NCBI RefSeq assembly: GCF_016808335.1
Contig: NC_053149.1
Coordinates: 39,386,118 to 39,450,117 of the forward strand
DNA: 64,000 bases
Direction: 5' to 3'
DNA from: Panicum virgatum
Lineage: Eukaryota; Streptophyta; Magnoliopsida; Poales; Poaceae
Positions 24,148 to 34,839 of this stretch are shown piece after piece (position 1 is the first letter of the stretch; each line of letters begins with the position of its first letter). The translations under genes were made by a program, and so were the position numbers. The notes beneath the pieces were generated by a model, which was given only the letters and a program-made list of their open reading frames with translations, searched no databases and was not told the DNA's origin.

Positions 24148-25500
24148 TCAGACCTCCGCTGCCTTCGGCGAGTTCTCAGTCGTCTTCAGCGGCGCTTCAT
24201 GTGCTTTCCTCATCTTGTGAGCCTCCACTGCATCCTTGAACTCCTCTCTGATAGCGGTGTCCTTGAACTTCAGCGCAAATGTGGCAAGGCCGCTCTGCGA
24301 CTCGCTGATGCTGTTCACGCAGGCAAACGTCGTGCCCTTCTTGTCCATGTCCTTGAGCGACATGTCGCCGTAGAGGCTTGCGTTCAGGACCAACCGGTAG
24401 TTGCCCTTGGTCCTCATGACAAGCCGAGCCCTCTCACCACCAGATACAGGGACGTTCAGCTTCAGTTCACCTTTTCCTCTTTCTTTCCAGCCCCCATTTA
24501 AGTATTCATACAGAGCAGAATCAGCAGTAAATACAGCCTTCTCGTTTTCTTCACCAGTTTCAACAGGGCCCTCTGTCATAGCAAATTTCTTGGGTGCCTC
24601 TGCTGAAGTAGCAAGAGCTGAGTTGTTAGCACCAAGATTAAAAGAAGGGAAAGAAGAACCATCAGTCTTTGAACCAAATAGGGTACCAGCACTAGAGTCA
24701 TCTTTAGAGGCTGAACCAAATGAGAATGATGAGCTTGAAAATCCAGTTCCAGCCAGACCTGTGAATGCATTTTGACCACTGGACAGATTCTTGAAGGAGA
24801 AAAGAGGTGTTGCTGATGATGTCTGCCCTTTGTTATCAGCAACTTTCTGCTCGTCAGACAACCCATTGTTGGTCTCTGATTCACCTCCATCTTTCTTGCC
24901 ATTATCATCCTTGCTAATTTTATCTTTATTCTCAGCTTCATCTGCCCCTTCCTTTTCTTCAGCATCTCCTCCTTTTGTTTTGCTCTCGATTTCAGATGAT
25001 ACGTTGTTATCTTTGTTGGGTTCTCCTACTACCACTTTGTCTCCAACAGATCCATCCTTTGTGCCTTCTGCCTCATCACTGATTTCAACGGCTTCAGTTG
25101 CAGCACCAGTATTTACGGTTGATTCATCCTTTTGAATCTCAGGTACCTCACCAGAGCCTGCATTCTTGTCCAGCACAGATAAAGTATCTTTCCCACTACC
25201 ATTGCTGCCCCCATCAGCTTTGACATTTGAAGGCTGAGGCTCTTGAACAGGGGCACTTTCTTGGGCACTAGAATCAGTGGGGGTAAATCTGATTGCCGAG
25301 AAAGGATTAGAAGGTGCTGATGATGGCTGCTGGCGCCGAACCTTAACAATTCTTCGGGTTGCCATTACTTCCTCACTAGCTTTCTTGAACGTACCCATCT
25401 CTTGCTCTGGTCCATCATCATCAGGCTCAGGATTATCCTTGTTGATTTGGGTATCTGCAACCCTCTTCTTAGAGCTTGGAGCTAGTTCCTCATCTGCCAT
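24148..25500 (-). CDS. Nup50-like nucleoporin with Ran-binding domain
   Basis: A single coding exon (24148-25518; ATG at 25500, TGA at 24150-24148) encodes 450 aa. The N-terminus (MADEELAPSSKKRVADTQIN, then FKKASEEVMATRRIVKVRR) fits the NUP50 family N-terminal region that contacts importin. NPFSAIRF and scattered FG dipeptides (FSFGS, TLFGS, LFSFK) follow around an acidic Lys/Glu-rich linker. Residues from about 316 to 435 form a RanBD1 fold (LYEYLNGGWKERGKGELKLN, RLVLNASLYGDM, ATFALKFKD). Such proteins sit at the nuclear pore basket and help dissociate import complexes using Ran-GTP. An upstream in-frame start at 25533 lies within the intron and is rejected, because an acceptor (TTTCAG) precedes 25518. 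Confidence 0.93.
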   Translation of the reverse strand: MADEELAPSSKKRVADTQINKDNPEPDDDGPEQEMGTFKKASEEVMATRRIVKVRRQQPSSAPSNPFSAIRFTPTDSSAQESAPVQEPQPSNVKADGGSNGSGKDTLSVLDKNAGSGEVPEIQKDESTVNTGAATEAVEISDEAEGTKDGSVGDKVVVGEPNKDNNVSSEIESKTKGGDAEEKEGADEAENKDKISKDDNGKKDGGESETNNGLSDEQKVADNKGQTSSATPLFSFKNLSSGQNAFTGLAGTGFSSSSFSFGSASKDDSSAGTLFGSKTDGSSFPSFNLGANNSALATSAEAPKKFAMTEGPVETGEENEKAVFTADSALYEYLNGGWKERGKGELKLNVPVSGGERARLVMRTKGNYRLVLNASLYGDMSLKDMDKKGTTFACVNSISESQSGLATFALKFKDTAIREEFKDAVEAHKMRKAHEAPLKTTENSPKAAEV

Positions 25501-27560
25501 CCTCCAAGTTGACAGCACCTGAAATTCAAACAAAAGTGCAAACTATGAAAACAGCAAAAAGAAATAATTTAATGAGCCAAAAAATCATAAGACACAAGGC
25601 CACAAGGGTACCACAATTCAGAAATGAAAATGTGGAGTCAAATCTAAAATAAATATAGGATTTATACTCGAGCAATGGGTCAAACTGGTTCCTAGTGACA
25701 CATAAGCAGACAAAATGAAATTTATGCATTTACATGTTAGCATGCTATCTTGACAACCCATCAAACTATATACATTCTACAGAAGAAGAAAAAGAAACCT
25801 CAAAAGGCTTTCCTATACAATAGAAACAAAGAAATGCTGGCGATGAACAAATAGCAAACTCTGGTGCAATAGGCTCTACCTAGGCCAAAATAAACATAAA
25901 GATATTTTTCCAACTTATCTGGCATCAATAACCACACGAGATTTGTCATCCAAACCCTAGTCATGGAAAAAACTTTTCCAAACAGTTCAATCAATATTAA
26001 ATATGATTAAATGTTGTGCAAGCTATGCTGACATCACACACACACTAGATAATATAACCAAGCCAAAGAAGCATGTTCAGAACTCTATTCATGTAAATAA
26101 TATAATGCCATAACACCCCAGAACTAGGCCTCTCTTCTGTTTGCTCTATATAATGAGGAACAACAAGGGTAGCAATTATAACATGAAAAATGAGGAGATT
26201 GTAAGTAATGAGTGAAAAAAAGAGCAATTCTAGAGACTACTTGGAGTTTTATACTTTTCTGTAAGTATTTTAAGCCAATGCCATGTATTTTTCAATGTAT
26301 AGTGTACACAGAATCATTCAGCTTCTTTTCATTTATGAAAAAAATAGTCTTTTAACCCAAACTCTTAAAAGTAAAGACAGGTCACTGGTATGCAACAAAT
26401 AGTATCCAGAACAAATTCATATATACAACTAAAGTTAAGATTCAGAGTAGCTAGCTGTCCAAGTCACATGAGAATCAGAGTGGATCAATATGAAGGTTAT
26501 ATAGGTATCCGGGCTCTAAAATTTTCTTGTCCACAGGAAAGTTTCTGATCTACTGGGGCCAATTTAGTGCACGAATGTTACCAGGAAGCAGTTTGAGCTA
26601 TAGTTCCAATTCCTTTCTCATCCATTTTCCAACTTCCCTCATAAAGTTTAAACTCAGTGAGACAAAGGTTCATATGCTTAATCAACATTAATTAAGTTAT
26701 ACTTCAACTAACCACTCACAATTTTCATTACTTCTCATAAAATTGAGAAATTCAAAAATCAAAATGGTTCTGATAGCAAAAATGGCAGCTGTAAGCCTCT
26801 AACCAATTTAAGGCATCAATCGCAAACGGGAACAGGGCATTAACAGGAAGAAACTGTTCAAGTTCATTCGAACTCACCAAGTCTACAAGTTGAATCAGTT
26901 CATTAGGAGCTGGCATGTGATGTTTGGTTTGGAACTAGAACATGTTAGGTTCATAGTAAACAAAAAGGCTAGAACTGAACCAGTTCATCCGCGAACCACT
27001 ACAGCAAATAGATTAACTGCTAAGGGAACTCAACTTTAGATGAGAAAACCTACAAGTTCGTCTCTTACGCTTGCACCTATAACCCCATGTTTCAGTTGGC
27101 CATATCTCAGCAGACGCCACCACCTATGCCCTATCTTAATGAAATCAGCCCCACACTTCACCCAATTAAACCTAGCTCTGTAATCACCCAACTGGACACG
27201 CGATAATCTCAGTCCAAGGGAACACCGGAACACCCAAATCGGCCTTACACATGACTACGCTTAGCCCTAGTCCACCCCTAACCAAATCCTAGAACCCGAA
27301 TCTACTCTAAAAGCTCGACCTTTGTGCGAGCAAATCGAAATCCAAAAGACTAGGAGCAAGATTAATTCAGATTGGTACCTTAGGGAGAGCTGTAGCGAGC
27401 TCGCCGTTGACGCCGGCGATTGCAACTCGATTGAGCCGCAGGGGATGGACTGGAGACCGAGGCGCAGCTCGCCGTCGTCTGCGGAGAAGGGGTAGATGGG
27501 GCGCCGGAGTCGGGAGCGGCCAAACCCTATGTACCGTCAAAGATAGGAAACCACGCGTCG
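25501..27560 (-). other. Nup50 5' UTR intron and leader exon
   Basis: On the minus strand a GC-rich leader (about 27379-27540) ends in the donor AAG|GTACC at 27379. The acceptor at 25519 gives an intron of about 1.86 kb in the 5' UTR. The intron is AT-rich and carries no transposon that I can delimit. Long first introns in the UTR often enhance expression in plants; that role here is inference. The proximal promoter is cut short by the MULE inserted at 27606. Confidence 0.6.
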
Positions 27561-27614
27561 CACGGCCCATCATTGAGCGGCCCACAAATTCACTGCCGGC
27601 CTAAACGTTTTGAC

Positions 27615-27939
27615 GCGTTTTTTTTATTTTTATATTTTTGAAAATCGTTTTTTTGCAGAAATATATTTTCGATTTCAAGTTTATACCCTACCGCCCGACA
27701 GGGGGCGGCAGGGGCTTATATGTAATTAAAATTTGTGTTTTATCGCATGGAAGCCCCTACCGCCCGGTAGGAGGCCTACCGCCCGGCAGGGGGGCGGCAC
27801 GCTCCCTCAATATAAAAGCCGAGGTCCCCTCACCTGCATTTGCAGCAAACAGCATCCATAGGGGGCAAAAGGAGAGACGTGTGGTGAGGGAGGGAGTTGC
27901 AACAGCGAAGCCCTGCCGGATTTTGGATCCGAACCACAG
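27615..27939 (+). promoter_or_regulatory. MULE-A left TIR with TATA box, leader exon and splice donor
   Basis: TATAAAAG lies at 27811-27818. A leader with GCGAAGCCCTGCCGGATTTT runs to the donor CACAG|GTAACC at 27939/27940. The acceptor GGCCAG at 28106 brings this leader to two bases before the transposase ATG. The palindrome array sits at 27690-27800. The module therefore looks like the transposase promoter. Confidence 0.75.
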
Positions 27940-28108
27940 GTAACCAATATTTCTCAACTTTGTCATTCTATTTTTTTTTATTTTTAATTCTATAATTAGT
28001 GTTTTTATAATTGTAACTGCTTAGGGTTCGGATTAGTAGTGATAATTGAAGCCGTACCATGGTTCTAGAAACTAGTTTAATTAAAATTAAGTCTTTGGAT
28101 GGCCAGAT

Positions 28109-30715
28109 ATGTCGAGCAAGGTGGCGTTTCAAATTCATTATGGTGATTTTTATAAAATTACTCGTGATTCCTATGGAGTAAATCTATCAGCATTGGAACG
28201 AAGACAGTGCAGTCTAGATAAACCCCTAGAGAGGAGTTTTGGTTCCATACGCAAATGGCTTCACGGGAAGTTCAATGTGAATCCAAAGACTCATTTGCTT
28301 ACGGTTCATACCGTGACTTCCTGTGAAACAAATGGGGATTTCTATGAGTTGACGTTTATAAGTAGTACGGAAGAATGGAAACATTACATGCATGCAGCTC
28401 TTCAAAGAGGGTGACCTCTCGTAATGGTAATTCAGATTCACCAGAAGGTCGGTGATCTAGGTGAAGGATCAACACACACAACATATGACTGGAATGAAGA
28501 GTTGGAAGAGGATAAAGAAGAAGAGAACGTACAAGCTACAGAACTAGAATCAGAACCACAAGGTTTAGCAGATGAAGGCGAGCGGATACCTGGAATTGTG
28601 GAGGACATGGAGAAAGAAGACCAGGATGCACAAATAATGGAGCAATGTGGGGACTCATCGGACGATGAGAACGATGAGCGCTCTCCAGTGCTAGGTGAAT
28701 GGCGTGAAGAGGGTTTTGGGAATCCAGTGGTACAAGATATTAGATGTCCGGAGTTTGAATACAGAGTGAATGAGGTCATACAAGGGGCAATGTATCATAC
28801 CATTGAAGATGTGAAGGATGCTGTGAAGGTCTGGGCTATATCTCTGAGGAAGGAATTCAGAGTGTTGAAGTCTAGAAGCAAAGAATACGAGGTGAGGTAT
28901 GCAGATAGAGACTATACATGGCGAGTACATGCCTACAAGGGGAAGTTCAAAACACACTGGGAATGTTCAATTGTTACACCACATACTTGTAGATTGACAG
29001 GTGTTGTGGGACATCACCGTAATATCACATCTACTTTCGTGGCCAAAAAGATGTATGAGGTGATTCTTGACAAAATGGATTACGAGTCTGCATTGATAAT
29101 TAGGGACATTGAACAGAATTTCCAGTATGTGATCAGCTATGCAAAGGCTTGGCGGGCTAAACAAAAAGTGTTTGAGATGCGGTTTGGCACTTATGAGGCT
29201 TCATATGACAACCTACCTCGTATGCTTGAAGCAATTGTGCACAGAAATCCTGGAAGTGCTTTTGATACATACAGTGTACCGAGCTTGTCAGGGGGGCCAA
29301 GCATTTTGCTGCGAGCTTTCTTCTGCATTGGTGCATGTGTGAGGGCCTTCATTTACTCCATTCCTGTTCTGTGTATTGATGGCACTTTTCTGACAAGGAA
29401 ATATAAGGGAACAATATTGATGGCAGTCGGAATTGATTGCAACAAGCAGATAGTTCCCATCGCCTTTGCCTTTGTTGAGAATGAGAACACAGAAAGCTGG
29501 TACTGGTTTCTTGAACGTCTGAAGAATCACGTTGTTGCTGAAAGGCCTAATATTTGCCTTATCAGTGATAGGCATGCAGGTCTACTTGCGGCTATAAGGC
29601 AACTCCAAGAAGGTAGTCCATTTTCACCTCCTATATGGCCAGATGTTGTTAATAGGTGGTGTGTGAGGCATATGACTGCTAACTTTTATGAGCGGTTTAA
29701 GAATAAGGATCTGATGAATTTGTTCAAGCGATTGTGCACTCAGAATCAGCAGAGGAAGTTCGATGATTTGTGGGGTATAATTGATGACATGAGCGCCGAA
29801 TTGCTTAAGAGCCAGGCCTCATCATCCAACAGGGAGACGTTCTATAGATTCATTAGTTCGAGGTGCCAAACCATTTACACAGTGGATTGATGGTGCACCT
29901 AAAGAGAAGTGGTCACTTCTGTATGACACAGATGGGAGGCGTTACGGGATCGAGACGACCAACCATGCTGAGTGTTACAATATGGTAATGCGTCGTGTTT
30001 GTGGATTTTCTCTTGTTGGCATTGTTGAGTTTATCATGTATGGATGTGTAAGGTATTTTAGGGAGCGGTACGCATCAGCCGCTTCTTTACTTCATGATCC
30101 AGGAGTGCGTTTTTGTGGAAGGGTCAATGAGTACATGTAAAAAAAAGATGGAAAAGGCTCGATTTCACACAGTTATATCGATGGGCACAAAAGAGCAAAG
30201 GTTTGAGGTATCATGCAGGGACAGGATCGGACAGGGTGTCCGCAGACAAAGGGTAGTTCAAGAAGTTTTGATAACCATTGACGGGGGGGGTGTTCTGCAG
30301 ATGCCAGAAGCCAAAGATTCATCACTTACCATGCTCCCATGTCATCGCGGCTTGTTCTATATCTGGGTTAGATGCTGCGTCGTATGTTTCTCACTATTTC
30401 ACAAAGGAAGCCGCTGCACAGACTTGGTGTCATGAGATATACGGCATCGGTATTCTAGGACCATTCACTCAAAAAAATTCACATCCAATGCTCATCCCAG
30501 ATCCAGCTATGAAGAGGGGCATAGGCCTACGGCAGACGCGTCGTATCCAGAACGGAATGGATGAGTCCGAGGTTGGAAAGAAGAAAAAATATTGCAACTT
30601 ATGTGGAGCAGACGGTCACACTTACAAGAAGTGCCCACAGCTTTCAGTACCCACTCCTGCTGCCGAGGCTAGACCTTCCGGGAATCCGACGGATGGATCG
30701 GCTCCACCTACATGA
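28109..30715 (+). pseudogene. MULE-A transposase (mudrA-like), broken
   Basis: The ATG at 28109 opens a frame with an N-terminal domain (MSSKVAFQIHYGDF), interrupted by TGA at 28412-28414 where related copies have Trp. The same frame continues to 29890. It covers an acidic linker, the MuDR-type DNA-binding region (about 28770-29030, DAVKVWAISLRKEFRV), and the MULE DDE core with first Asp in VLCIDGTF and second Asp in LISDRHAG, then RWCVRHMTANFYERF (C..H motif). A 1-bp frameshift near 29862 shifts the frame. A stop follows at about 30137, with further stops before 30278. The C-terminal part still shows a SWIM zinc finger (CRCQKPKIHHLPCSHVIAAC) and a CCHC knuckle (CNLCGADGHTYKKC). Catalysis would require D, D and E; the protein cannot be made intact from this copy. 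Confidence 0.9.
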
Positions 30716-31100
30716 ATTCGCCGCATCTAGTTGTGCACGTAACAGCATGCAATGTATTTGTGTGTACAAAACTAAGTATATTATGTATATACTATGTCTA
30801 GATGTCTTGTTTAATTAGTTGGCAGTGCGTATTTCTCTCGAATTTGGTTGTAACGAATGAAACCTTCAATGTAATATGTTATGTGGTATTTTGTTTAACG
30901 TTCTATTTTTATTTCGTTCATTGTATCTCATGTGGTATTGTATCATAGAGCCACACGAGATTCAAGATTCATAAATAAATATAATCATTGTAATCAAACA
31001 TAGCAAACATATAAGTATTGCAATTAAAGGTACAGGAGGTCTGCCATCCCGTCACAATTTATATCACAATCTAAAACCGATGAACATCATATGTTATAGA

Positions 31101-31910
31101 TCATGTCATGAAATCATTTAGGTCGTCATCCCAGTTGACAGATGGTGGTGCTATAGGTGGTGTAGCATGACTTGACGAACCTCTTGACTTTCCCTTTCTC
31201 TCTTTTCTGGTTCTAGGTTCGTGTACAGGGGGAGGAACATCATGTGTTGGAGGCCATGATTTGAGGAACATGAAGTTGTCCATATCGTTATCCCAGTTAA
31301 CACAAGTTGGTGCTTGAGGTGGTGCAGCATGACTTGACGAATCTCCGGTCATCTGTTCTTGCGGAGGCCAAGAACTATCACCCGAAGATCTTTTCCACCT
31401 CCTTCGTCTAGTTTGCGGCATAACTCCACCGAAGATACATACCAATTTACGGAAATTTTGTATCGATTTGTTAATCAACTCCATGTTCTCGGGGTAATCC
31501 TAGCATATAATTACACAATAATTTTACTATTTCGTAAATATGGATTACAAATGACGGACGGGATTAGAACTGAATAAGAGTTACCTTAATGTGCATCTCA
31601 TACACCTCTGACCGCATCCATATCTTACAAGTACTTTGTAAGAATCCAATAACATTAGGATGATTCTCTAGTTCAAATACCCTCATGTATATCTTCCGAT
31701 GTTCTAGCAGGTGTTCCTTTATATCTTGCGTTGTAATACCTCGAAACAATGTGAAATCTTTAAACTGAACTAATTTTGACAACACCATCTCTATCGTACC
31801 ATCCGCTATACATCCAACTTCTTACTGATTATAAGATGTGTCATGATCTCAAGTATTATACTAGATTTTTCTTCGGTCCATGAAAATTCTCCAAAATTGG
31901 AGGCAACCAT
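31101..31910 (-). pseudogene. MULE-A accessory gene: Myb/SANT-like DNA-binding protein, decayed
   Basis: Convergent to the transposase. The first ATG at 31910 follows an ATTGCAG acceptor, and the encoded FGEFSWTEEKSSIILEI resembles the opening of Myb/SANT-like (Myb_DNA-bind_3) domains. Frame breaks occur near 31820-31835. From 31788 the frame resumes through FKDFTLFRGITTQDIK. It splices at 31585 (donor AAG|GTAAC) to 31499 (acceptor GCTAG), and the joined frame reads on through DYPENMELINKS to KLVCIFGG, the usual end of that domain. It finishes with a basic QTRRRRWKR and a tandem Ser/Pro-rich tail (stop at 31101). Such proteins partner the transposase in PIF/Harbinger elements. Finding one inside a MULE is unusual to me. 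The family call is by motif spacing only. Confidence 0.62.
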
Positions 31911-32081
31911 TGCCTTATGCTGCAATATTTAGAAACAAGTTTAATACTATATTTCACTATCCAAAACTTAGAAACAAGTTTGTAATAAACTTAAATTTTA
32001 ATACTGAACTGAAATTTTAATACTATAACATTAATTAAATTAAATTGCTTTACAATATTAATGGATTCATACGTAACTTAC

Positions 32082-32420
32082 CTGCAGATCACAAGTGCGG
32101 AATCCGGCAGGGTTTCGCTATTGCAACTCACTCCCTCACCCCACATCTCTCCTTTTTCCCTCTATGGATGTTGTTTGCTGCAAATGCAGATGGATGGGGG
32201 GCCTCGTCTTTTATATTGGGGGAGCCTGCCGCCCCCAGCCGAGCGGTAGGGGCCTAGTCCCTACCGCAGGGGGCGGCAGGGGCCGGCCGCCCCGCAGACG
32301 GGCGGTAGGCCCTCTGCCGCCCCCCTGCCGGGCGGTAGGGGTATAAACTTATAAATTGTGAAACCGATAATATATTTCTGTAAAAAACAATTTTGAAAAA
32401 TATAAAAATATAAAAAACAC
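32082..32420 (-). promoter_or_regulatory. MULE-A right TIR with inward TATA box and splice donor
   Basis: Mirror image of the left TIR. On the minus strand TATAAAAG lies at 32215-32208, followed by the leader GAAACCCTGCCGGATTC and donor CTGCAG|GTAAG (exon ends 32082). The spliced leader would meet the accessory gene acceptor just before 31910. The palindrome array is at 32226-32342. Confidence 0.72.
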
Positions 32421-33251
32421 CGTTTTGACTTTCACGGGTCCGTTGTCGCGGGTTTTTTTTATATTTTATATTTTCGTTTTTTACAAAAATATATTTTCGA
32501 TTTGGAAATTTACAGAAATATACCCCGGCCGCCCCGCTGCCGGGCGGCCGGGACCTGGCCGCCGGCTGCCGGGCGGCAGGGACTTGAACGCAAAAAAAAA
32601 AGAAAAATTGCAAACAGGTCCCTAGGGCCGGTCTCCCGGCAGCGGGGCGGCCGGCCCCCCCTGGCCGCCCGGCAGCTGGGCGGCCGGCCCCCCAGCCCTA
32701 TATAAGGTGTTTGCCCCGTCACCCCCATTTGGCTTACTAAAAATCCAGAAAAGCAGCGTTAGGAGTGATTAGGAGCGAAGCCCTGTCGGATTTTCAAGGC
32801 GGCGACTTTAGGTAACTAGAATTTTCTACATTTTATAAGTAGATTATGTTGTAATTTTTTTGAAACAGTAGATTAGCAATCAGTTCAATTATTGTTAGGA
32901 GTGATTAGTGGTACATTTAGATACAGTTACTTATAGTGATTAGCGTTGATATAGTACATTTAGTGTTAGTTTTATTATTAGAAAATACTAGAAAATTGTT
33001 AGAGAAGTATTAGAAAATAAAAAAATGCAAGATAATATTAGAAAATTGTAGAAAATGTTAGAAAATTGTAGAAAATTATAGAAAATGTTAGAAACATTTT
33101 TATAAAATGTTAGAAAATAGTTTAGCAATCAGATTAATTATTATTAGGAGTGATTAGTGGTACATTTAGGTGTAGTTACTGATACTGATTACCGTTGATA
33201 TAGTATATTAGCAATCTGATTGCTCACTTGTGATTGCCAGGGCTCAACACC

Positions 33252-33838
33252 ATGGCATCCTCAGGATCCACGTACATTCCATGGAATAAGGTGACGGAAA
33301 CAGTCCCCCAAGGAGTCCAGGTGCCTATGTGTTTTTGCGGATCCTTGTGCAAACTAATGAAATCAAGGGTTTTGGGGGACGACTTTGGCAAGAGATTCTT
33401 CATGTGCGAGAATTACGAGTACGACCCGCCCAAGCATTACGGCAAGGACCGAGCAAAGGTACTACAAAACACTATCAGAGTTTGTCACTTTCTGATCTAG
33501 TAATGACTTCTAACATGATTTGGGGAAAGACTCCACCGCCTCTATGTGATTTCGTGCAGTGGTTAGACACCGAGCAATCTCAGCAGGATAAGGATCACGT
33601 GGAGCGTCAAGCAAGGTGGGCTGCACAAAGGTGGCAACAAATGCTGCATGAAGAACAGATGGAGGAGAGGCGCAAGAAAAACCAGGAAGACATTCAGAAG
33701 AGGATTGCAGAAGTGGAACGTCAGAAGGCAGAGGAACGTGAAGCTGACAGGGAGAGGAAGCGAGAGAGGGCCCGCCGTGCTAAGGAAGCAGGGTCTGAAG
33801 CTATTAGGAAGGGAAAATATCCCCGGTGCACTCAGTAA
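33252..33838 (+). CDS. MULE-B accessory gene: GRF zinc-finger coiled-coil protein
   Basis: Two exons, 33252-33458 and 33530-33838, join in phase across a 71-bp GT-AG intron with a TTCTAAC branch-like site, giving 171 aa with no break. The N-terminal half has a GRF-type zinc finger: CFCGSLCKLMKSRV, then DDFGKRFFMCENY. GRF fingers bind single-stranded nucleic acid in topoisomerase 3 and APE2-type proteins. The C-terminal half is a long charged coiled coil (RWQQMLHEEQMEERRKKNQE onward). The leader exon in the left TIR (donor 32811) can splice to the GCCAG acceptor at 33240, just before the ATG. The gene ends where the convergent transposase ends. Its role in transposition is inference. Confidence 0.75.
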
Positions 33839-34839
33839 AGTACCACCATGTTCTTGGCAACAAAAGTGGATGTGATGTTACAGTGAGTTTGAGCAACAAC
33901 AGTTAATTTACATGTATGTGGTGTAACAATTGAACACTCCCAATGTGTCTTGTACTTGCCCTTGTAGGCATGTACTCGCCATGTACAATCGCCATTGACA
34001 CACTTCACCTCATATTCTTTGCTGCTAGACTTGACAACTCTGAATTCCTTCCTCAACGATATAGCCCAAAGCTTCACAGCATCTTTCACAGCTTCAATGC
34101 TAGGATACTTTGCCCCCTGCACGACCTCATTCTCTCTGTATTCGTACTCATTACTCCTAATATCCTGTATCACTGAATTTCCAAAACCTTTGCCTCTCCA
34201 TTCACCTAGCAACGGGTAGTCCTCATCGTCTGATGAGTCCCCACATTCTTCCATCATTCGAACCTCTTGGTCTTCATTCTGTACAGCTTCCACAATTCCA
34301 GGTATCCGCTCACCCTCATCGGCTAAACCTTACGGCTCAGGTTGAATGGCATGCACGTTCTGATCTTCTTTTTCTCCTACCTGATCAGCTATACCTTGCG
34401 GCTCAGGTTCTGTGACATGCATGTTCTGATCTTCATTTTCTTGTTTCACTGCTTGGTTCATATGAGATGATGTACTTGTTGATCCTTCACCAAAATGGCC
34501 TGCCCTTTGGTGAATCTGAATTAGCATTGCAAGAGGCCACCCGCGGTCAAGAGCTGCTTGCATGTAAGTCCGCCATTCTTCGGTGTTTGCTATAAGCATC
34601 AACTCCCAGAAATCCCCTTCAGTTCCCCAATTTGTCACAGTCTGAACGGTTAGGAAATGAGTCTTTGGATTCATATTGAATATCTCGTGAAACCATTTGC
34701 GTATGGAACCAAAACTCCTCTCTAAGGATTTATCTATTCCGCACTCTCTTCGTTCAAAAGCTAATAGATCTACTCCATACGCATCATGAGAAATATATCC
34801 GTCACCATAATGAACTTGAAAACGAAACTTGCTCGTCAT
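33832..34839 (-). pseudogene. MULE-B transposase, N-terminal part only
   Basis: The start ATG at 34839 (MTSKFRFQVHYGDG) follows a GTCCAG acceptor. An upstream in-frame ATG at 34857 lies before the acceptor and is less likely. The frame is homologous to the MULE-A transposase N-terminal domain, linker and MuDR-type region (AVKDAVKLWAISLRKEF, HTCKLTV). It has one in-frame TAA (34332-34330) where a Gln codon is expected. It ends abruptly after STFVAKNM at about 33840, where the catalytic domain would follow. The break is an internal deletion joining it to the GRF gene tail. Confidence 0.85.

Larger units (their letters stand above)
27615..32420 (+). mobile_element. MULE-A, complete 4.8-kb Mutator-like element with two convergent genes
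   Basis: A perfect 9-bp target duplication CGTTTTGAC (27606-27614, 32421-32429) flanks the element. The ends are GCGTTTTTTTTATTTTTATA and, inverted, GTGTTTTTTATATTTTTATA. The TIRs extend about 325-340 bp inward. They hold an AT-rich outer part with GCAGAAATATATTTTCG, GC-rich palindromes of the CTACCGCCCGGTAG type, a TATA box, and a leader containing GAAGCCCTGCCGGATT that ends in a splice donor. Inside are a transposase pseudogene (+) and a convergent Myb/SANT-like pseudogene (-). Confidence 0.93.

Noticed and set aside
24199..25522. Open frames on the plus strand over the Nup50 coding exon
   Set aside because: Shadow frames of a clear minus-strand gene; no domain.
25501..25533. Upstream in-frame start extending the Nup50 protein by 11 residues
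   Set aside because: It falls across a TTTCAG acceptor at 25519, so the sequence is intronic.
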